Below are positions 42,855 to 55,670 of a stretch of DNA of 64,000 bases, in pieces. Below the pieces are notes generated by a model. That model made no database searches and was not told the DNA's origin. It saw nothing but the letters and a program-made list of their open reading frames with translations. Position 1 is the first letter of the stretch. Each line of letters starts with the position of its first letter. The DNA is from Firmicutes bacterium HGW-Firmicutes-2 (GTDB lineage Bacteria > Bacillota > Clostridia > Lachnospirales > Vallitaleaceae), in the NCBI GenBank assembly GCA_002841495.1, contig PGZV01000021.1:1-64000 (forward strand), in the 5' to 3' direction. Both the position numbers and the translations under genes were made by a program.

Positions 42855-43054
42855 ATGAAATTTGATTATCTAAAGAATTTGGCCCTTGTCAGATCTTTGT
42901 TGGACACTGGTTAGATGGGAAGCTTGGAACCAATGGATTATTTTTAATCATTTTCTTAATCCTTGGGGTGTTGGCAGCCTTTCGAAACCTATTCGTTACC
43001 GTTTTAAATAGAGTTGATTCGGGAAAGAAGGGCTCTAAGCATGATAGAAAATAA
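42855..43054 (+). pseudogene. AtpZ/AtpI-like small membrane protein, deletion plus frameshift
   Basis: ATG 42855 begins MKFDYLKNLALV and then stops at TAG 42912-42914. A second frame with no start continues the same protein: IFVGHWLDGKLGTNGLFLII and onward to TAA 43052-43054. About ten residues (of the type SQLG...P) that normally join these parts are missing, implying loss of roughly 30 nt that is not a multiple of three. It overlaps the atpI start by 14 nt. AtpZ is an accessory, non-catalytic gene, so a real mutation is tolerable. An assembly error is equally possible (compare rpsF at 6052). Confidence 0.75.
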
Positions 43055-43469
43055 GTCGATTGTTTGGTCTCTTTCTTGGAAAGTACTGATTATATTGTTC
43101 ATCACTTTCGGTATAGGCGCTTTAATGGTAGAAGATATAGCGACCTATGCACGGGGTATATTACTAGGTGGTTCTGTCACCTTGTTAAAAATTAAACTAT
43201 TAGAAATCACATTGAAAAGAGCAATAAAGAAACCACCTAGTGCAGCTAAGAGCTATATGAGTATGCATTACATGTTACGCTACGTGGTTACATTTATCGT
43301 TCTTTTTGTGGGTATAGCCATACCGACCATAAGTGGTGTGGCGGTTATTCTAGCACTTTTAAGTCTGAAGTTAGCAGCTTATTGGCAAGGCGCCCTTGAA
43401 CCAAAGGTACCGGTCGATGGCTCTGTTGAATTCTTGGAGTGGGAGGATGATGAAGAAACTGACTTTTAA
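43041..43469 (+). CDS. atpI: ATP synthase subunit I-like protein
   Basis: This small membrane protein of 142 residues starts at ATG 43041. A TTG at 43014 would extend it, but it lies inside the preceding gene. It has about four hydrophobic helices and an acidic tail (EFLEWEDDEETDF). Position just before atpB and general character identify it as AtpI, which assists assembly of the c ring in sodium-type ATP synthases. Sequence conservation in this family is low. Confidence 0.72.
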   Translation: MIENKSIVWSLSWKVLIILFITFGIGALMVEDIATYARGILLGGSVTLLKIKLLEITLKRAIKKPPSAAKSYMSMHYMLRYVVTFIVLFVGIAIPTISGVAVILALLSLKLAAYWQGALEPKVPVDGSVEFLEWEDDEETDF

Positions 43470-43512
43470 GTCTAAGTAGTCTCAAATGTCTAGCAAAAGG
43501 AGATGATCACAG

Positions 43513-44244
43513 ATGGATTTTAGCATTCATGTTGCCAAAGTAGTCCGAATCGGCGACTTTGAGCTCTGGATCACAGAATCAATGATTAACTCATGGATCA
43601 TTTGTGCCGTCCTAATTTTAATTGCTTTGATTGTGCGAAAAGCAATTAAAAATCCCCAAAAAGTACCTGAAGGTATTCAAAATGTTGTCGAATTTATGGT
43701 GGATACACTGGATAACTTTGCCGAAACCACCATGGGCAAGCACGGCAGGAAATTTGGATCTTTCTATGGTTCTATGCTTATTTACATACTATTATGTAAT
43801 TTATCGGGATTGTTTCTAGGACCAAACATTAGTACACCCCTACCTGGGGAACCAAAAGTATTGATTGATTTCATGAGACCCCCAACCGCTGACTTTGCAG
43901 TAACATTCGCGTTAGCCATGATTACATTCACCATGGTCCAAGGTTTTGCCATCAAGGAAAAGGGTCCCTTTACCTGGTTGAAAGGCTTAACCGAACCGAT
44001 GTGGCCTCTAACGCCCCTTAATGTTATTGGAGAGTTGGCCAACCCCATATCCCTTAGCTTCCGTCTTTTTGGTAATATACTCGGTGGAACGATTATCATG
44101 GGATTGTACTACAATCTGCCCTGGTTTGCCCTAATCGGTATTCCTGTAGCGTTACATGCATATTTTGACATATTTGCAGGTGTGCTACAAGCTTTCATAT
44201 TTGTTATGCTGAGCATGACATTTGTTGCCAGTGCGATGGATTAG
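43513..44244 (+). CDS. atpB: F-type ATP synthase subunit a
   Basis: This membrane stator subunit has 243 residues and forms the ion half-channels against the c ring. It has about five to six helices. The segment ANPISLSFRLFGNILGG carries the essential Arg, and PLNVIGELANP precedes it. A C-terminal helix follows with FAGVLQAFIFVML. Start ATG follows AAAAGGAGATG. It is coupled with the two c-type genes downstream. Confidence 0.95.
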   Translation: MDFSIHVAKVVRIGDFELWITESMINSWIICAVLILIALIVRKAIKNPQKVPEGIQNVVEFMVDTLDNFAETTMGKHGRKFGSFYGSMLIYILLCNLSGLFLGPNISTPLPGEPKVLIDFMRPPTADFAVTFALAMITFTMVQGFAIKEKGPFTWLKGLTEPMWPLTPLNVIGELANPISLSFRLFGNILGGTIIMGLYYNLPWFALIGIPVALHAYFDIFAGVLQAFIFVMLSMTFVASAMD

Positions 44245-44267
44245 AATTGTCACATTCAGTAAAGTGA

Positions 44268-44816
<549 letters not shown>

Positions 44817-44860
44817 AATTTTGAATATAGAAGAAGTCAATTATAACAAAAAATCATTAA

Positions 44861-45178
<318 letters not shown>

Positions 45179-45221
45179 TCTGGTATAACTTTTACCCTTT
45201 AACGAAAGGAGGAAAGGTGAA

Positions 45222-45803
45222 TTGAATGGTTTAGATATGGTAATGCAAAATCTTTCGACTTCCTTACCACAACTTAATGCACTTCCAGAGCCCTATGTTA
45301 TCTTTTTTACAGAACAAACCGTTATTCAAGTCATAGCACATATTATCACTGTATTGGTTTTATTCTATGTACTGGGAAGACTTCTTTTTAAACCTGTAAG
45401 AAATATTTTACAAAAAAGAAAAGAAGAGATTGCCGGTGAATATAAGCGTATAGACGAAGATACAGAAGCTTTGGCAGCCCTCAAGACGGATTATGAGAGT
45501 AAACTCCTTAACATCCATCAAGAGGCAGAAAAAATTCTTGCTCATGCAAGAAAAAGAGCGATAGAACGTGAAGATGAAATTATAAAAGAAGCAAAAGATG
45601 AGGCAGATCGATTAATAAAGAGAGCCCACCTTGACATTGAACGTGAGAAAGAGCAGAGCAAAGACGAGATGCGTCGTGAGATTATCGGAGTTGCAACTGT
45701 AATGGCAAGCAAATTTGTTGCAGCGTCGATCAACGATGAGTTGAAGAATCAACTAGTGGATGAAACTCTAGCAAGTATAGGAGAATCTTCATGGTTGAGT
45801 TAG
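45222..45803 (+). CDS. atpF: F-type ATP synthase subunit b
   Basis: This peripheral stalk subunit has 193 residues and starts at TTG 45222 with GGAGG 9 nt upstream. No in-frame ATG has a suitable site before 45237. One membrane helix (about 31-51) is followed by a long charged coiled coil with KRKEEIAGEYKRIDEDTEAL. It is somewhat longer than usual because of an N-terminal extracytoplasmic extension. It overlaps atpH by 13 nt. Confidence 0.93.
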   Translation: MNGLDMVMQNLSTSLPQLNALPEPYVIFFTEQTVIQVIAHIITVLVLFYVLGRLLFKPVRNILQKRKEEIAGEYKRIDEDTEALAALKTDYESKLLNIHQEAEKILAHARKRAIEREDEIIKEAKDEADRLIKRAHLDIEREKEQSKDEMRREIIGVATVMASKFVAASINDELKNQLVDETLASIGESSWLS

Positions 45804-46339
45804 TAGCTAAGCGATATGGTTCAGCAATCTTTCAGCTTGCCGAAGAAAAAGATGCTGTGGATGATTTACAAAAAGACATCCTGTCAATCCAAAAAAGTTT
45901 CATAGATAAAGATTTGATTGAATTTCTGAGTCATCCTAAAGTCGCTATGTCAGATAAGATCAAAATGCTTGAAGACACATTGACAGACAGGATTGGCCAA
46001 GATCTAATAGGTCTTTTGATTCTAATCTTGAAAAAGAATCGACAACAATACATCTGTGATATCTTGAAGGAAGTTCTTGAAATGATAGACACTTATCAAG
46101 GTAAAGTGAAGGCTTATATCGAGTCTCCGGATGAACTCAGTACTGAAAAGAAAAAGCAGATTATCGATCAATTGGAGAAATCAACAGATAAAAAGATCAT
46201 TCCGGAATATAGAATTGACAAAACGCTCATTGGTGGCTTGTTCATTCGAATTGGTGATCGTGTTATTGATAACAGCATTAAAGGGCATATGCATACAATG
46301 TCTAAAAAGCTGTTAGAGACAAAAATTAATTTTTCGTAG
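45791..46339 (+). CDS. atpH: F-type ATP synthase subunit delta
   Basis: This stalk-to-head connector has 182 residues, with the typical start [20 protein letters not shown] and the C-terminal segment [27 protein letters not shown]. It overlaps atpF, indicating translational coupling. The length is normal. Confidence 0.95.
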   Translation: MVELVAKRYGSAIFQLAEEKDAVDDLQKDILSIQKSFIDKDLIEFLSHPKVAMSDKIKMLEDTLTDRIGQDLIGLLILILKKNRQQYICDILKEVLEMIDTYQGKVKAYIESPDELSTEKKKQIIDQLEKSTDKKIIPEYRIDKTLIGGLFIRIGDRVIDNSIKGHMHTMSKKLLETKINFS

Positions 46340-46359
46340 AAAGGCGGTGTGACCTCGGT

Positions 46360-47883
46360 ATGAATTTGAAACCAGAAGAAATCAGCTCAGTGATCAAAGA
46401 GCAGATTAAACGCTACAAAACTGAATTAGAAGTTGCCGATGTTGGTACAGTAATTCAGGTTGCCGATGGTATTGCCCGTATACATGGCTTAGAAAACGCT
46501 ATGGCAGGAGAGCTACTTGAGTTTCCTGGTGACGTTTATGGTATGGTTCTTAACCTTGAGCAAGACAATGTTGGTGCCGTGTTAATGGGATCAGACAAGG
46601 GTATTGGTGAAGGGGATATTGTAAAAGCCACAGGACGGGTTGTTGAAGTACCAGTTGGTGATGCATTAATGGGACGTGTTGTCAATGCAATTGGTCAGCC
46701 AATTGATGGTAAAGGTCCAATCAGCACAGATAAGTATAGAAAAGTTGAAAGAGTTGCACCCGGTGTAATCGAACGTAAGTCCGTAGACACCCCACTTCAA
46801 ACAGGCCTTAAGGCAATCGATGCCATGGTACCTATTGGACGTGGACAAAGGGAGCTCATCATTGGAGACAGACAAACAGGTAAGACAGCGATAGCCATTG
46901 ATACAATTATGAACCAAAAAGATTCCGGTGTATTATGTATTTATGTAGCGATTGGTCAAAAAGCTTCAACAGTTGCACAATTGGTTAAAAAGTTGGAAGA
47001 GAACGGCGCAATGGATTATACGACCATAGTTGCGGCCAACGCCTCTGAACCAGCGCCACTTCAATTTATCGCCCCTTTTGCAGGTTGTGCGATTGGTGAA
47101 GAATGGATGGAAGAAGGTAAAGAAGTCTTAATTATTTATGATGATTTATCTAAACATGCCGTTGCCTATAGAGCCATGTCACTGCTACTTCGTAGACCAC
47201 CGGGACGTGAAGCCTATCCGGGAGATGTATTCTACTTACACTCCAGATTACTAGAACGTGCAGCAAAGCTTTCTGATGAACGCGGTGGTGGATCATTAAC
47301 GGCACTACCTATTATTGAAACACAAGCAGGAGATATATCAGCCTATATTCCAACAAATGTTATATCGATTACCGACGGTCAGATTTTCCTTGAAACTGAG
47401 ATGTTCAATTCAGGTATCAGACCGGCGATTAACCCAGGTCTATCCGTATCTAGGGTTGGTGGTGCCGCTCAAATTAAGGCCATGAAAAAAATTGCCGGAC
47501 CTATTCGTGTTGAGCTTGCTCAGTACCGAGAGTTGGCAGCCTTTGCCCAATTTGGTTCAGACCTTGACAAAGAAACAAGAGATCGTTTAACACAAGGTGA
47601 ACGTATTATCGAAGTTCTAAAACAAGGTCAATACAAGCCTTTAAAAGTAGCAGAACAAATCGTTATCCTATATGCTGCAACACGAAAATACTTAATGGAT
47701 ATTGAATTAGAGAATATACAAAAATTCGAAACTGGACTAATGGAATTTGTTGAAACCATGTATCCGGACATCTTAACAGACTTGGTAAAAGATACAGGTT
47801 TGACAGATGAATTGGACAAGCGTCTTGAAGATGCGATTGGTGAATTCAAAACAGACTTCATGAAGAAGAGTGAAGAGGTGTAA
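46360..47883 (+). CDS. atpA: F-type ATP synthase subunit alpha
   Basis: This regulatory nucleotide-binding head subunit has 507 residues. It contains Walker [16 protein letters not shown], Walker [17 protein letters not shown], and the catalytic Arg region [15 protein letters not shown]. It ends in a charged helix, and its length is normal. Its ATG follows GAAAGGCGG. The gene lies between atpH and atpG as usual. Confidence 0.98.
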   Translation: MNLKPEEISSVIKEQIKRYKTELEVADVGTVIQVADGIARIHGLENAMAGELLEFPGDVYGMVLNLEQDNVGAVLMGSDKGIGEGDIVKATGRVVEVPVGDALMGRVVNAIGQPIDGKGPISTDKYRKVERVAPGVIERKSVDTPLQTGLKAIDAMVPIGRGQRELIIGDRQTGKTAIAIDTIMNQKDSGVLCIYVAIGQKASTVAQLVKKLEENGAMDYTTIVAANASEPAPLQFIAPFAGCAIGEEWMEEGKEVLIIYDDLSKHAVAYRAMSLLLRRPPGREAYPGDVFYLHSRLLERAAKLSDERGGGSLTALPIIETQAGDISAYIPTNVISITDGQIFLETEMFNSGIRPAINPGLSVSRVGGAAQIKAMKKIAGPIRVELAQYRELAAFAQFGSDLDKETRDRLTQGERIIEVLKQGQYKPLKVAEQIVILYAATRKYLMDIELENIQKFETGLMEFVETMYPDILTDLVKDTGLTDELDKRLEDAIGEFKTDFMKKSEEV

Positions 47884-47890
47884 TTAATCG

Positions 47891-50159
<2,269 letters not shown>

Positions 50160-50170
50160 TAGGTGATCTT

Positions 50171-50605
50171 ATGGCGACAAATAAAATCGAATTACATATT
50201 GTAACACCGGATCGTGAGTTTTTTACCGCGGAAGTGGATGCTTTGTCTTTTAAGACAACAGAAGGTTTCATAGGTGTACTATATGACCATATTCCTTTGA
50301 TAACGACACTGACCAGTGGTAAAGCCGTGTTCAAAAATGATAAAGATACATTTGAAGCGGTATTGCACAATGGCTTCGCAGAGATTGGCGAAGAAAAAGT
50401 GACCATATTGACCGATGCAGCCGAATGGGCAGATGAAATTGATATGGACAGAGCCTTGTCTGCAAGACAGCGCGCCGAGAAAAAGCTTGAAGAAATGACC
50501 CATCATGATGAAAAACACAAAGAAGAAGTCGTAATTCAAGCACAGGCATCACTCCTTAGAGCTTTGGCTAGGATTGAAATAGCCCAAGCAAGGCAAGACA
50601 AATAA
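50171..50605 (+). CDS. atpC: F-type ATP synthase subunit epsilon
   Basis: This rotor subunit has 144 residues and closes the operon. An N-terminal beta sandwich (HIVTPDREFFTAEVDALSFKT and GFIGVLYDHIPLIT) leads to a C-terminal helical pair (about 90-144) that can inhibit hydrolysis in the family. It is followed by a clear terminator. Confidence 0.96.
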   Translation: MATNKIELHIVTPDREFFTAEVDALSFKTTEGFIGVLYDHIPLITTLTSGKAVFKNDKDTFEAVLHNGFAEIGEEKVTILTDAAEWADEIDMDRALSARQRAEKKLEEMTHHDEKHKEEVVIQAQASLLRALARIEIAQARQDK

Positions 50606-50635
50606 GGTATATGATACAAACAAGAAAAATGATAA

Positions 50636-50669
50636 GGGGCTATCCGATTCTGGATGGCTTCTTTTTTTG
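50636..50669 (+). terminator. Terminator of the ATP synthase operon
   Basis: GGGGCTATCC pairs with GGATGGCTTC (some G-U) around a GATTCT loop, followed by seven T. Confidence 0.88.
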
Positions 50670-50793
50670 TTACAACTTTGTAATATGGATAATTCACTTA
50701 TTTCAGTAATCATATTGAGATCCTTTGCCGATATACATAAGAGTCTTTCTAAACAAAATTTGATGACGGAATATAGAAAAGGTGGATTTTTAT

Positions 50794-53700
50794 ATGAAAA
50801 CGTTAAAATATAGGCGCATAACTATAGGTATCCTGATTATAACTTTAGTAGCCTTATTAGGTATAGTATCCATGGAGCTTGAAGCGGCCGATGGATCTTT
50901 GATATGGAGAAAATTAGATACAATGGATACCAATTTCACCATCATTAACAATAAGGCCGGCGACAATGAAGTCCTATTAGAGTTGGATTTAATCGCCACA
51001 GGTAGCTATGCTTTGTTTTATCATTTAGAAGATGGACGTCAAACAGAAATTCGCTTTCAACAAGCCTATGAAAAAGTAGATGTCAAGTATTTTGTCAGAG
51101 AAGATCTAGGTGCTACAAATATTACACAAAACCTTGTCTCTAACTCTTATCTACAAATGGATTATAACCTTACGGTACCGGATTGGCGTTTTGATGGTGC
51201 CAAGCTTGTAGGCCCTTCAGGTGGTTTGGAGTTTAGTATTCCTAGATCTGCAAGTTCTCAGTACCCAGGTGTTGCTTTTGAGGTGGACAATAAAAGAGTC
51301 TACATTAAGTGGGATTTCCAACTAGGAAAAGCCTTTGTGCTCATAAGAAATTATAACAATGGATTTATTATGCCGGTTAGCTATGTAAAGCCAAACAGCA
51401 CGACTGAGAACATTAAAGTCCTTAAAGGGTTAGAGGGCTTTACAGTCACACCGACCCATTTAAGAGAAAATGTAGCAGGCACGGCCAATATTGAGATTAA
51501 ACCCATAACACAGCCCACAGATACAGGCAATAAACCGGGGAACAGGCCAGGTGTGGATATTAAGTTCAAGCAACCAAAGGAACTGGATATTGCCACATGG
51601 ACCTATGATTATGATCTAACCAATCTAAGTGACATTAGCGCCATAATAGAACTGGATGACATCGGTTCTGAATCCTATCTGGATTTTAATTTTAAGCTTA
51701 AGGATTTTGGAGATCTTGACAACAGTAATCCGGTTTATGCACTGGATGCGGATGATGCAGCGGCCAATGTAGATGTTGGTTATACCTACGACCCACTTAC
51801 CCATGAGTATAGAGTTAGACTGGTAAAAGACAACTCAGATCTGTTTGATGACGGCAAGACCATTCAATGGTCTGAGCTGGAAGCCAGTCGTATTTATAAT
51901 GTCAATATTGGGTTTCAAGTGGATCTGGAAGCCACCGGGTATGAGACTTATGGATTTACCGGTTATAGACCTGTCAATGGTTTTGGTTATACTTTTATGG
52001 CCTATGAATTAAAACGTGCCAATGCAAAAGAAGCCTATTTGGATATTGTCCCTTACGATATTGGTAGTCAAGGGGATGTGGAGTATATTATCCTCTATAG
52101 TAAAGTTATTAAGCCTGAATTGGATCCAAATGGCGACCTATGGCTTAAGAATTATCATTCAACGACCGGTGACAATGATGAGATTTTTATTCCGGTGCCA
52201 TTCCAAAGCACATCCTCACAAGATGCCTATCAGGTATTTGTGAATTTTGCCGGGGTGCAGATACGATCACAGGTTCTGAATTATAAAGCAATCGAGGATC
52301 TCAATGTACCACCTACGACACCAAACATTCGAACCATAGAGAATTTAATCGTAGTACCACCTCTGGATGATAGCGACAATCCAACTAAAGTTGAGATGGA
52401 CTTGGTATGGGACGCACCAACCAACAAGACGGTTAAGGAACTGGATGACATATTCCAAAATGGTGGTTCACTTTTTTATGAATTGTCTGTTAATGAAGTG
52501 CCCACAAACAACGCAAACAACCCATATCAAGTCATAAAAGTATTTGAAGTCATTAAAGATGGAGCCCTATACAAGCTTAAGCAACATGATGATGTACCGG
52601 GAACTCAGCCGATACCGTCTCAACAATTAAATTATAATTTCGGTTATAACAAAACCGATGAGCGCCTCAGGTTAAACAAGATTGTTCTCTATGAAAACGG
52701 TGCCTGGATTAACACCCTAGATACCGTTATCGATGAAGAAGCAGTGGAGCCCTATTTAGTGTCAGACTCGGGGACATCTTATGATTTTGAGTTTCCAGGA
52801 GTCAATTATTTAAGAATAAAAGCCATAACGGTAAAAGACGGCGTTGTATCCCAGTCACAGATGTCCATACCGGCCAGTCTTTCACTAAGTATGATTACTT
52901 ATGATGTTCCGGTTGTGGATACATTGAATTACGACCCATTATATGGCAACGTAGAGAATCGCACAACAGGCGTCACTTTAAAATGGCGTACTGTTGATGT
53001 CGCAAATTATGAGAACAATATGCTAAGTCCCATTAATAGAGCTATTGAAAGTGTTAATTACAAAATATATATTTCCGAAATAATAGATCAAGTTTTGCCA
53101 TTAAATGAGGATGACTCAGAGTACACATTACTGAATATGAACAATGAAGGATTAATGATCATTGATGATGATGCCATAGGCGAACTAAGAAGTGGTGAAG
53201 TGGTTTACTTTGTACGTAAAACACCTAATGGTATCAATACCAATCTAAGTGTGGACGTTCAGGGTCTGGATGCTAATAAAACCTATTATATTCGTGTCGT
53301 AACACAACTTGAGATTACGGATGATGAAATCAGGGAATCAGAACCATCCAGTGTATTAAGTGCTACAGTTCCTCAGACACCGATACCACCTGGAGACGAA
53401 GAAGTTTTCCCATTAGCGCCTGAAGGTTTTACAGTTGATTATGCTGATGAAGGTTTATTAAATGCAGGCTTAACTTGGTACATACCGTCGGCTATGCGTT
53501 TTGATAACAACATGAATGGTTTTGAAGTACTGGCAATAGAAGACAAGGCATTACCTGAGAATTTATCATCTAAAGCAACCAGCATAACGGATATACTGGG
53601 TGCTTCTTCCCTTAATAATGATGTCGTAGAAGGATGGCGGATTTACAAACATGAAGGTATAACTTATTTAAAAAAATATAACCGTCAGACAGGTATTTGG

Positions 53701-55656
53701 GAAGACAAAGATCTGGCTTTACTTGTTATTGAAAATAACCGTTTCTATATGATTGATGATGCCAATGCGCCTAATAAAGTGAACTACTATTATGTAAGGT
53801 CAACTAAAATGGAAGGTGAATCTGTTGTTAGTACATCACCTTGGGTACCGGGGACATTAACTACAGCACCGGTAAAAGGCCCAATCAATCTCATTGTTGA
53901 TTATGCATCCGGTTATACATATGCACCTAAGTCTGAATTGATTATAAGATTTGATGCACCCATACAGGAGATGAGTCAAATTGGTTCAGACTATAGAATC
54001 GAAATCTTCGTAAAAGGTGAAGATGATGTGGATTATAGTATGATAAAATACCCATCCATACTTCTTGGGGATACAACGGGCGGTCCAGTAGCCTATAAAA
54101 GACTCCACTATCGGATTACAGGACTAAAGCCGGGTAAAACCTATAATATCAAAGTTAGAATCGAGGATAGAACAAAACCTGAAGAAGTGCTACCGGATGG
54201 ATCTAGGGTTTATCCAAAGTCACCGTATTCAGAAACCGTGGTCTCAAGAACAGAATTTGATCAAGAGGACTACGACAAGGAAAACAAATATCATGAGTAC
54301 ATAGATTATTACTTAAGAAAAGCAGAAGCTTTAAAACAACTTATTTACTTTAAGATGACAGATACCAGTAGGGAAACAGCGGTAAAGTATCGTGAAAATT
54401 ATGGAGAAGGTATTATTAAAAGGACCATGAATGGCGAGCTTACGCTATATTCAGATAATAAAGCCACCAATACCTATTACATTCCATCGAACTCTCTTGA
54501 AGCCATTAATGGATACAATGTAACCATTAAAATCCAAAGTAAAAATCAAGTGGTTGGCATAAGACCCAGAACGATTGGCGTAAATATCACCAAAGAAGTA
54601 GGTCAGATGGTGGATGAGATTAGGCGTTATAATAGTACTTATAAAGATTTTTACTTAAGAATAAAGGTCCACACAGATACCTTCACCGGAAGGATTAATA
54701 ACATTACCCCTTCAAGTGAATTGGTGCAAGTTGAACTGGCTCTTGTTGGTAGTTTTTTGTTGGAAGAAGAGATGGATAGGCTTATGGTCAGTACCCTAGA
54801 TAGCGTTATCGCCAGCAACCGTGCGGCATTAATTGTGGATATTGAGAATGAACTAAAAAAAGGCATCAATGATACACAACTTATTGGTATTGTCGATCAA
54901 CGGGTAAAGAAGGTAGAACAAGCTTATATAAGTCAGGCATCCAATTTATATTTTAATAATGTCAGTTCCAATGTAACAACTATTAGTCAGCCAAGTAAAG
55001 CCATATATATTGCTTTAGCACCAATAAAAAGTCCTGCCAATAATGAAATCTACACAAGAGAGAATAACATATGGAAAAAAGTTAACAGCACATACTTTAA
55101 CAACAGACACTATGTAGATACGGTCATGCTTAATCCATATATTCTGTTACCGTCATCCAATACATCCGTGGATTTGGTTCAGTTATATGCTCAAGATGGT
55201 ATTGATGTCATTAACTATTACAATCTATCCAGTATTTTTACGGCGAATGACTTTCAAAGTCCGACAAAAACAATCCAGAAATACCAGTGGGTCTCAGCAC
55301 TTGCAAGACTGATCGGTGCACCTGCCGGTCAGGACACAGCGGATTACTTGAAAAACAGAGGCATTAATGCAACAACATTAAACAGTTATCAACCACTTAG
55401 AAATGATCAAGCACTAGCTTTGTATGTTGATACTTACGCCTATCGGCATAAGATTAATTTAAACAGGGTTGTTATTACCAACTACAACATCATAACAGAT
55501 ATTGGAGAGGCAGATGCATCTCTTAGACAGAAACTGATTATCGGTGCTAATTTAGGTATCATCAAGCCGGTTAACGGCAGGATTAGCCCAAGTCAGAGCA
55601 TTAACATGAAAGATGCAATGCAACTATTGATTACATTACATAAGGGCTTGAATTAA
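50794..55656 (+). CDS. Giant secreted surface protein 1, fibronectin III-like
   Basis: This 1620-residue protein runs from ATG 50794 (AAAGGTGG 8 nt upstream; the GTG at 50782 lies in the site). It has a signal peptide (about 1-35). Several fibronectin type III-like modules are suggested by spaced phrases such as LVWDAPTN, GLTWYIPSA, KTYYIRVVT and KPGKTYNIKVRI, with proline-rich joins. A helical region follows (about 1180-1460). The last 150 residues resemble a degenerate pair of SLH-like modules. It heads a three-gene surface cluster whose last member has standard SLH repeats. It is probably a structural S-layer-associated or adhesive protein. Confidence 0.78.
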   Translation: MKTLKYRRITIGILIITLVALLGIVSMELEAADGSLIWRKLDTMDTNFTIINNKAGDNEVLLELDLIATGSYALFYHLEDGRQTEIRFQQAYEKVDVKYFVREDLGATNITQNLVSNSYLQMDYNLTVPDWRFDGAKLVGPSGGLEFSIPRSASSQYPGVAFEVDNKRVYIKWDFQLGKAFVLIRNYNNGFIMPVSYVKPNSTTENIKVLKGLEGFTVTPTHLRENVAGTANIEIKPITQPTDTGNKPGNRPGVDIKFKQPKELDIATWTYDYDLTNLSDISAIIELDDIGSESYLDFNFKLKDFGDLDNSNPVYALDADDAAANVDVGYTYDPLTHEYRVRLVKDNSDLFDDGKTIQWSELEASRIYNVNIGFQVDLEATGYETYGFTGYRPVNGFGYTFMAYELKRANAKEAYLDIVPYDIGSQGDVEYIILYSKVIKPELDPNGDLWLKNYHSTTGDNDEIFIPVPFQSTSSQDAYQVFVNFAGVQIRSQVLNYKAIEDLNVPPTTPNIRTIENLIVVPPLDDSDNPTKVEMDLVWDAPTNKTVKELDDIFQNGGSLFYELSVNEVPTNNANNPYQVIKVFEVIKDGALYKLKQHDDVPGTQPIPSQQLNYNFGYNKTDERLRLNKIVLYENGAWINTLDTVIDEEAVEPYLVSDSGTSYDFEFPGVNYLRIKAITVKDGVVSQSQMSIPASLSLSMITYDVPVVDTLNYDPLYGNVENRTTGVTLKWRTVDVANYENNMLSPINRAIESVNYKIYISEIIDQVLPLNEDDSEYTLLNMNNEGLMIIDDDAIGELRSGEVVYFVRKTPNGINTNLSVDVQGLDANKTYYIRVVTQLEITDDEIRESEPSSVLSATVPQTPIPPGDEEVFPLAPEGFTVDYADEGLLNAGLTWYIPSAMRFDNNMNGFEVLAIEDKALPENLSSKATSITDILGASSLNNDVVEGWRIYKHEGITYLKKYNRQTGIWEDKDLALLVIENNRFYMIDDANAPNKVNYYYVRSTKMEGESVVSTSPWVPGTLTTAPVKGPINLIVDYASGYTYAPKSELIIRFDAPIQEMSQIGSDYRIEIFVKGEDDVDYSMIKYPSILLGDTTGGPVAYKRLHYRITGLKPGKTYNIKVRIEDRTKPEEVLPDGSRVYPKSPYSETVVSRTEFDQEDYDKENKYHEYIDYYLRKAEALKQLIYFKMTDTSRETAVKYRENYGEGIIKRTMNGELTLYSDNKATNTYYIPSNSLEAINGYNVTIKIQSKNQVVGIRPRTIGVNITKEVGQMVDEIRRYNSTYKDFYLRIKVHTDTFTGRINNITPSSELVQVELALVGSFLLEEEMDRLMVSTLDSVIASNRAALIVDIENELKKGINDTQLIGIVDQRVKKVEQAYISQASNLYFNNVSSNVTTISQPSKAIYIALAPIKSPANNEIYTRENNIWKKVNSTYFNNRHYVDTVMLNPYILLPSSNTSVDLVQLYAQDGIDVINYYNLSSIFTANDFQSPTKTIQKYQWVSALARLIGAPAGQDTADYLKNRGINATTLNSYQPLRNDQALALYVDTYAYRHKINLNRVVITNYNIITDIGEADASLRQKLIIGANLGIIKPVNGRISPSQSINMKDAMQLLITLHKGLN

Positions 55657-55670
55657 TGGGAGGTACCGAC

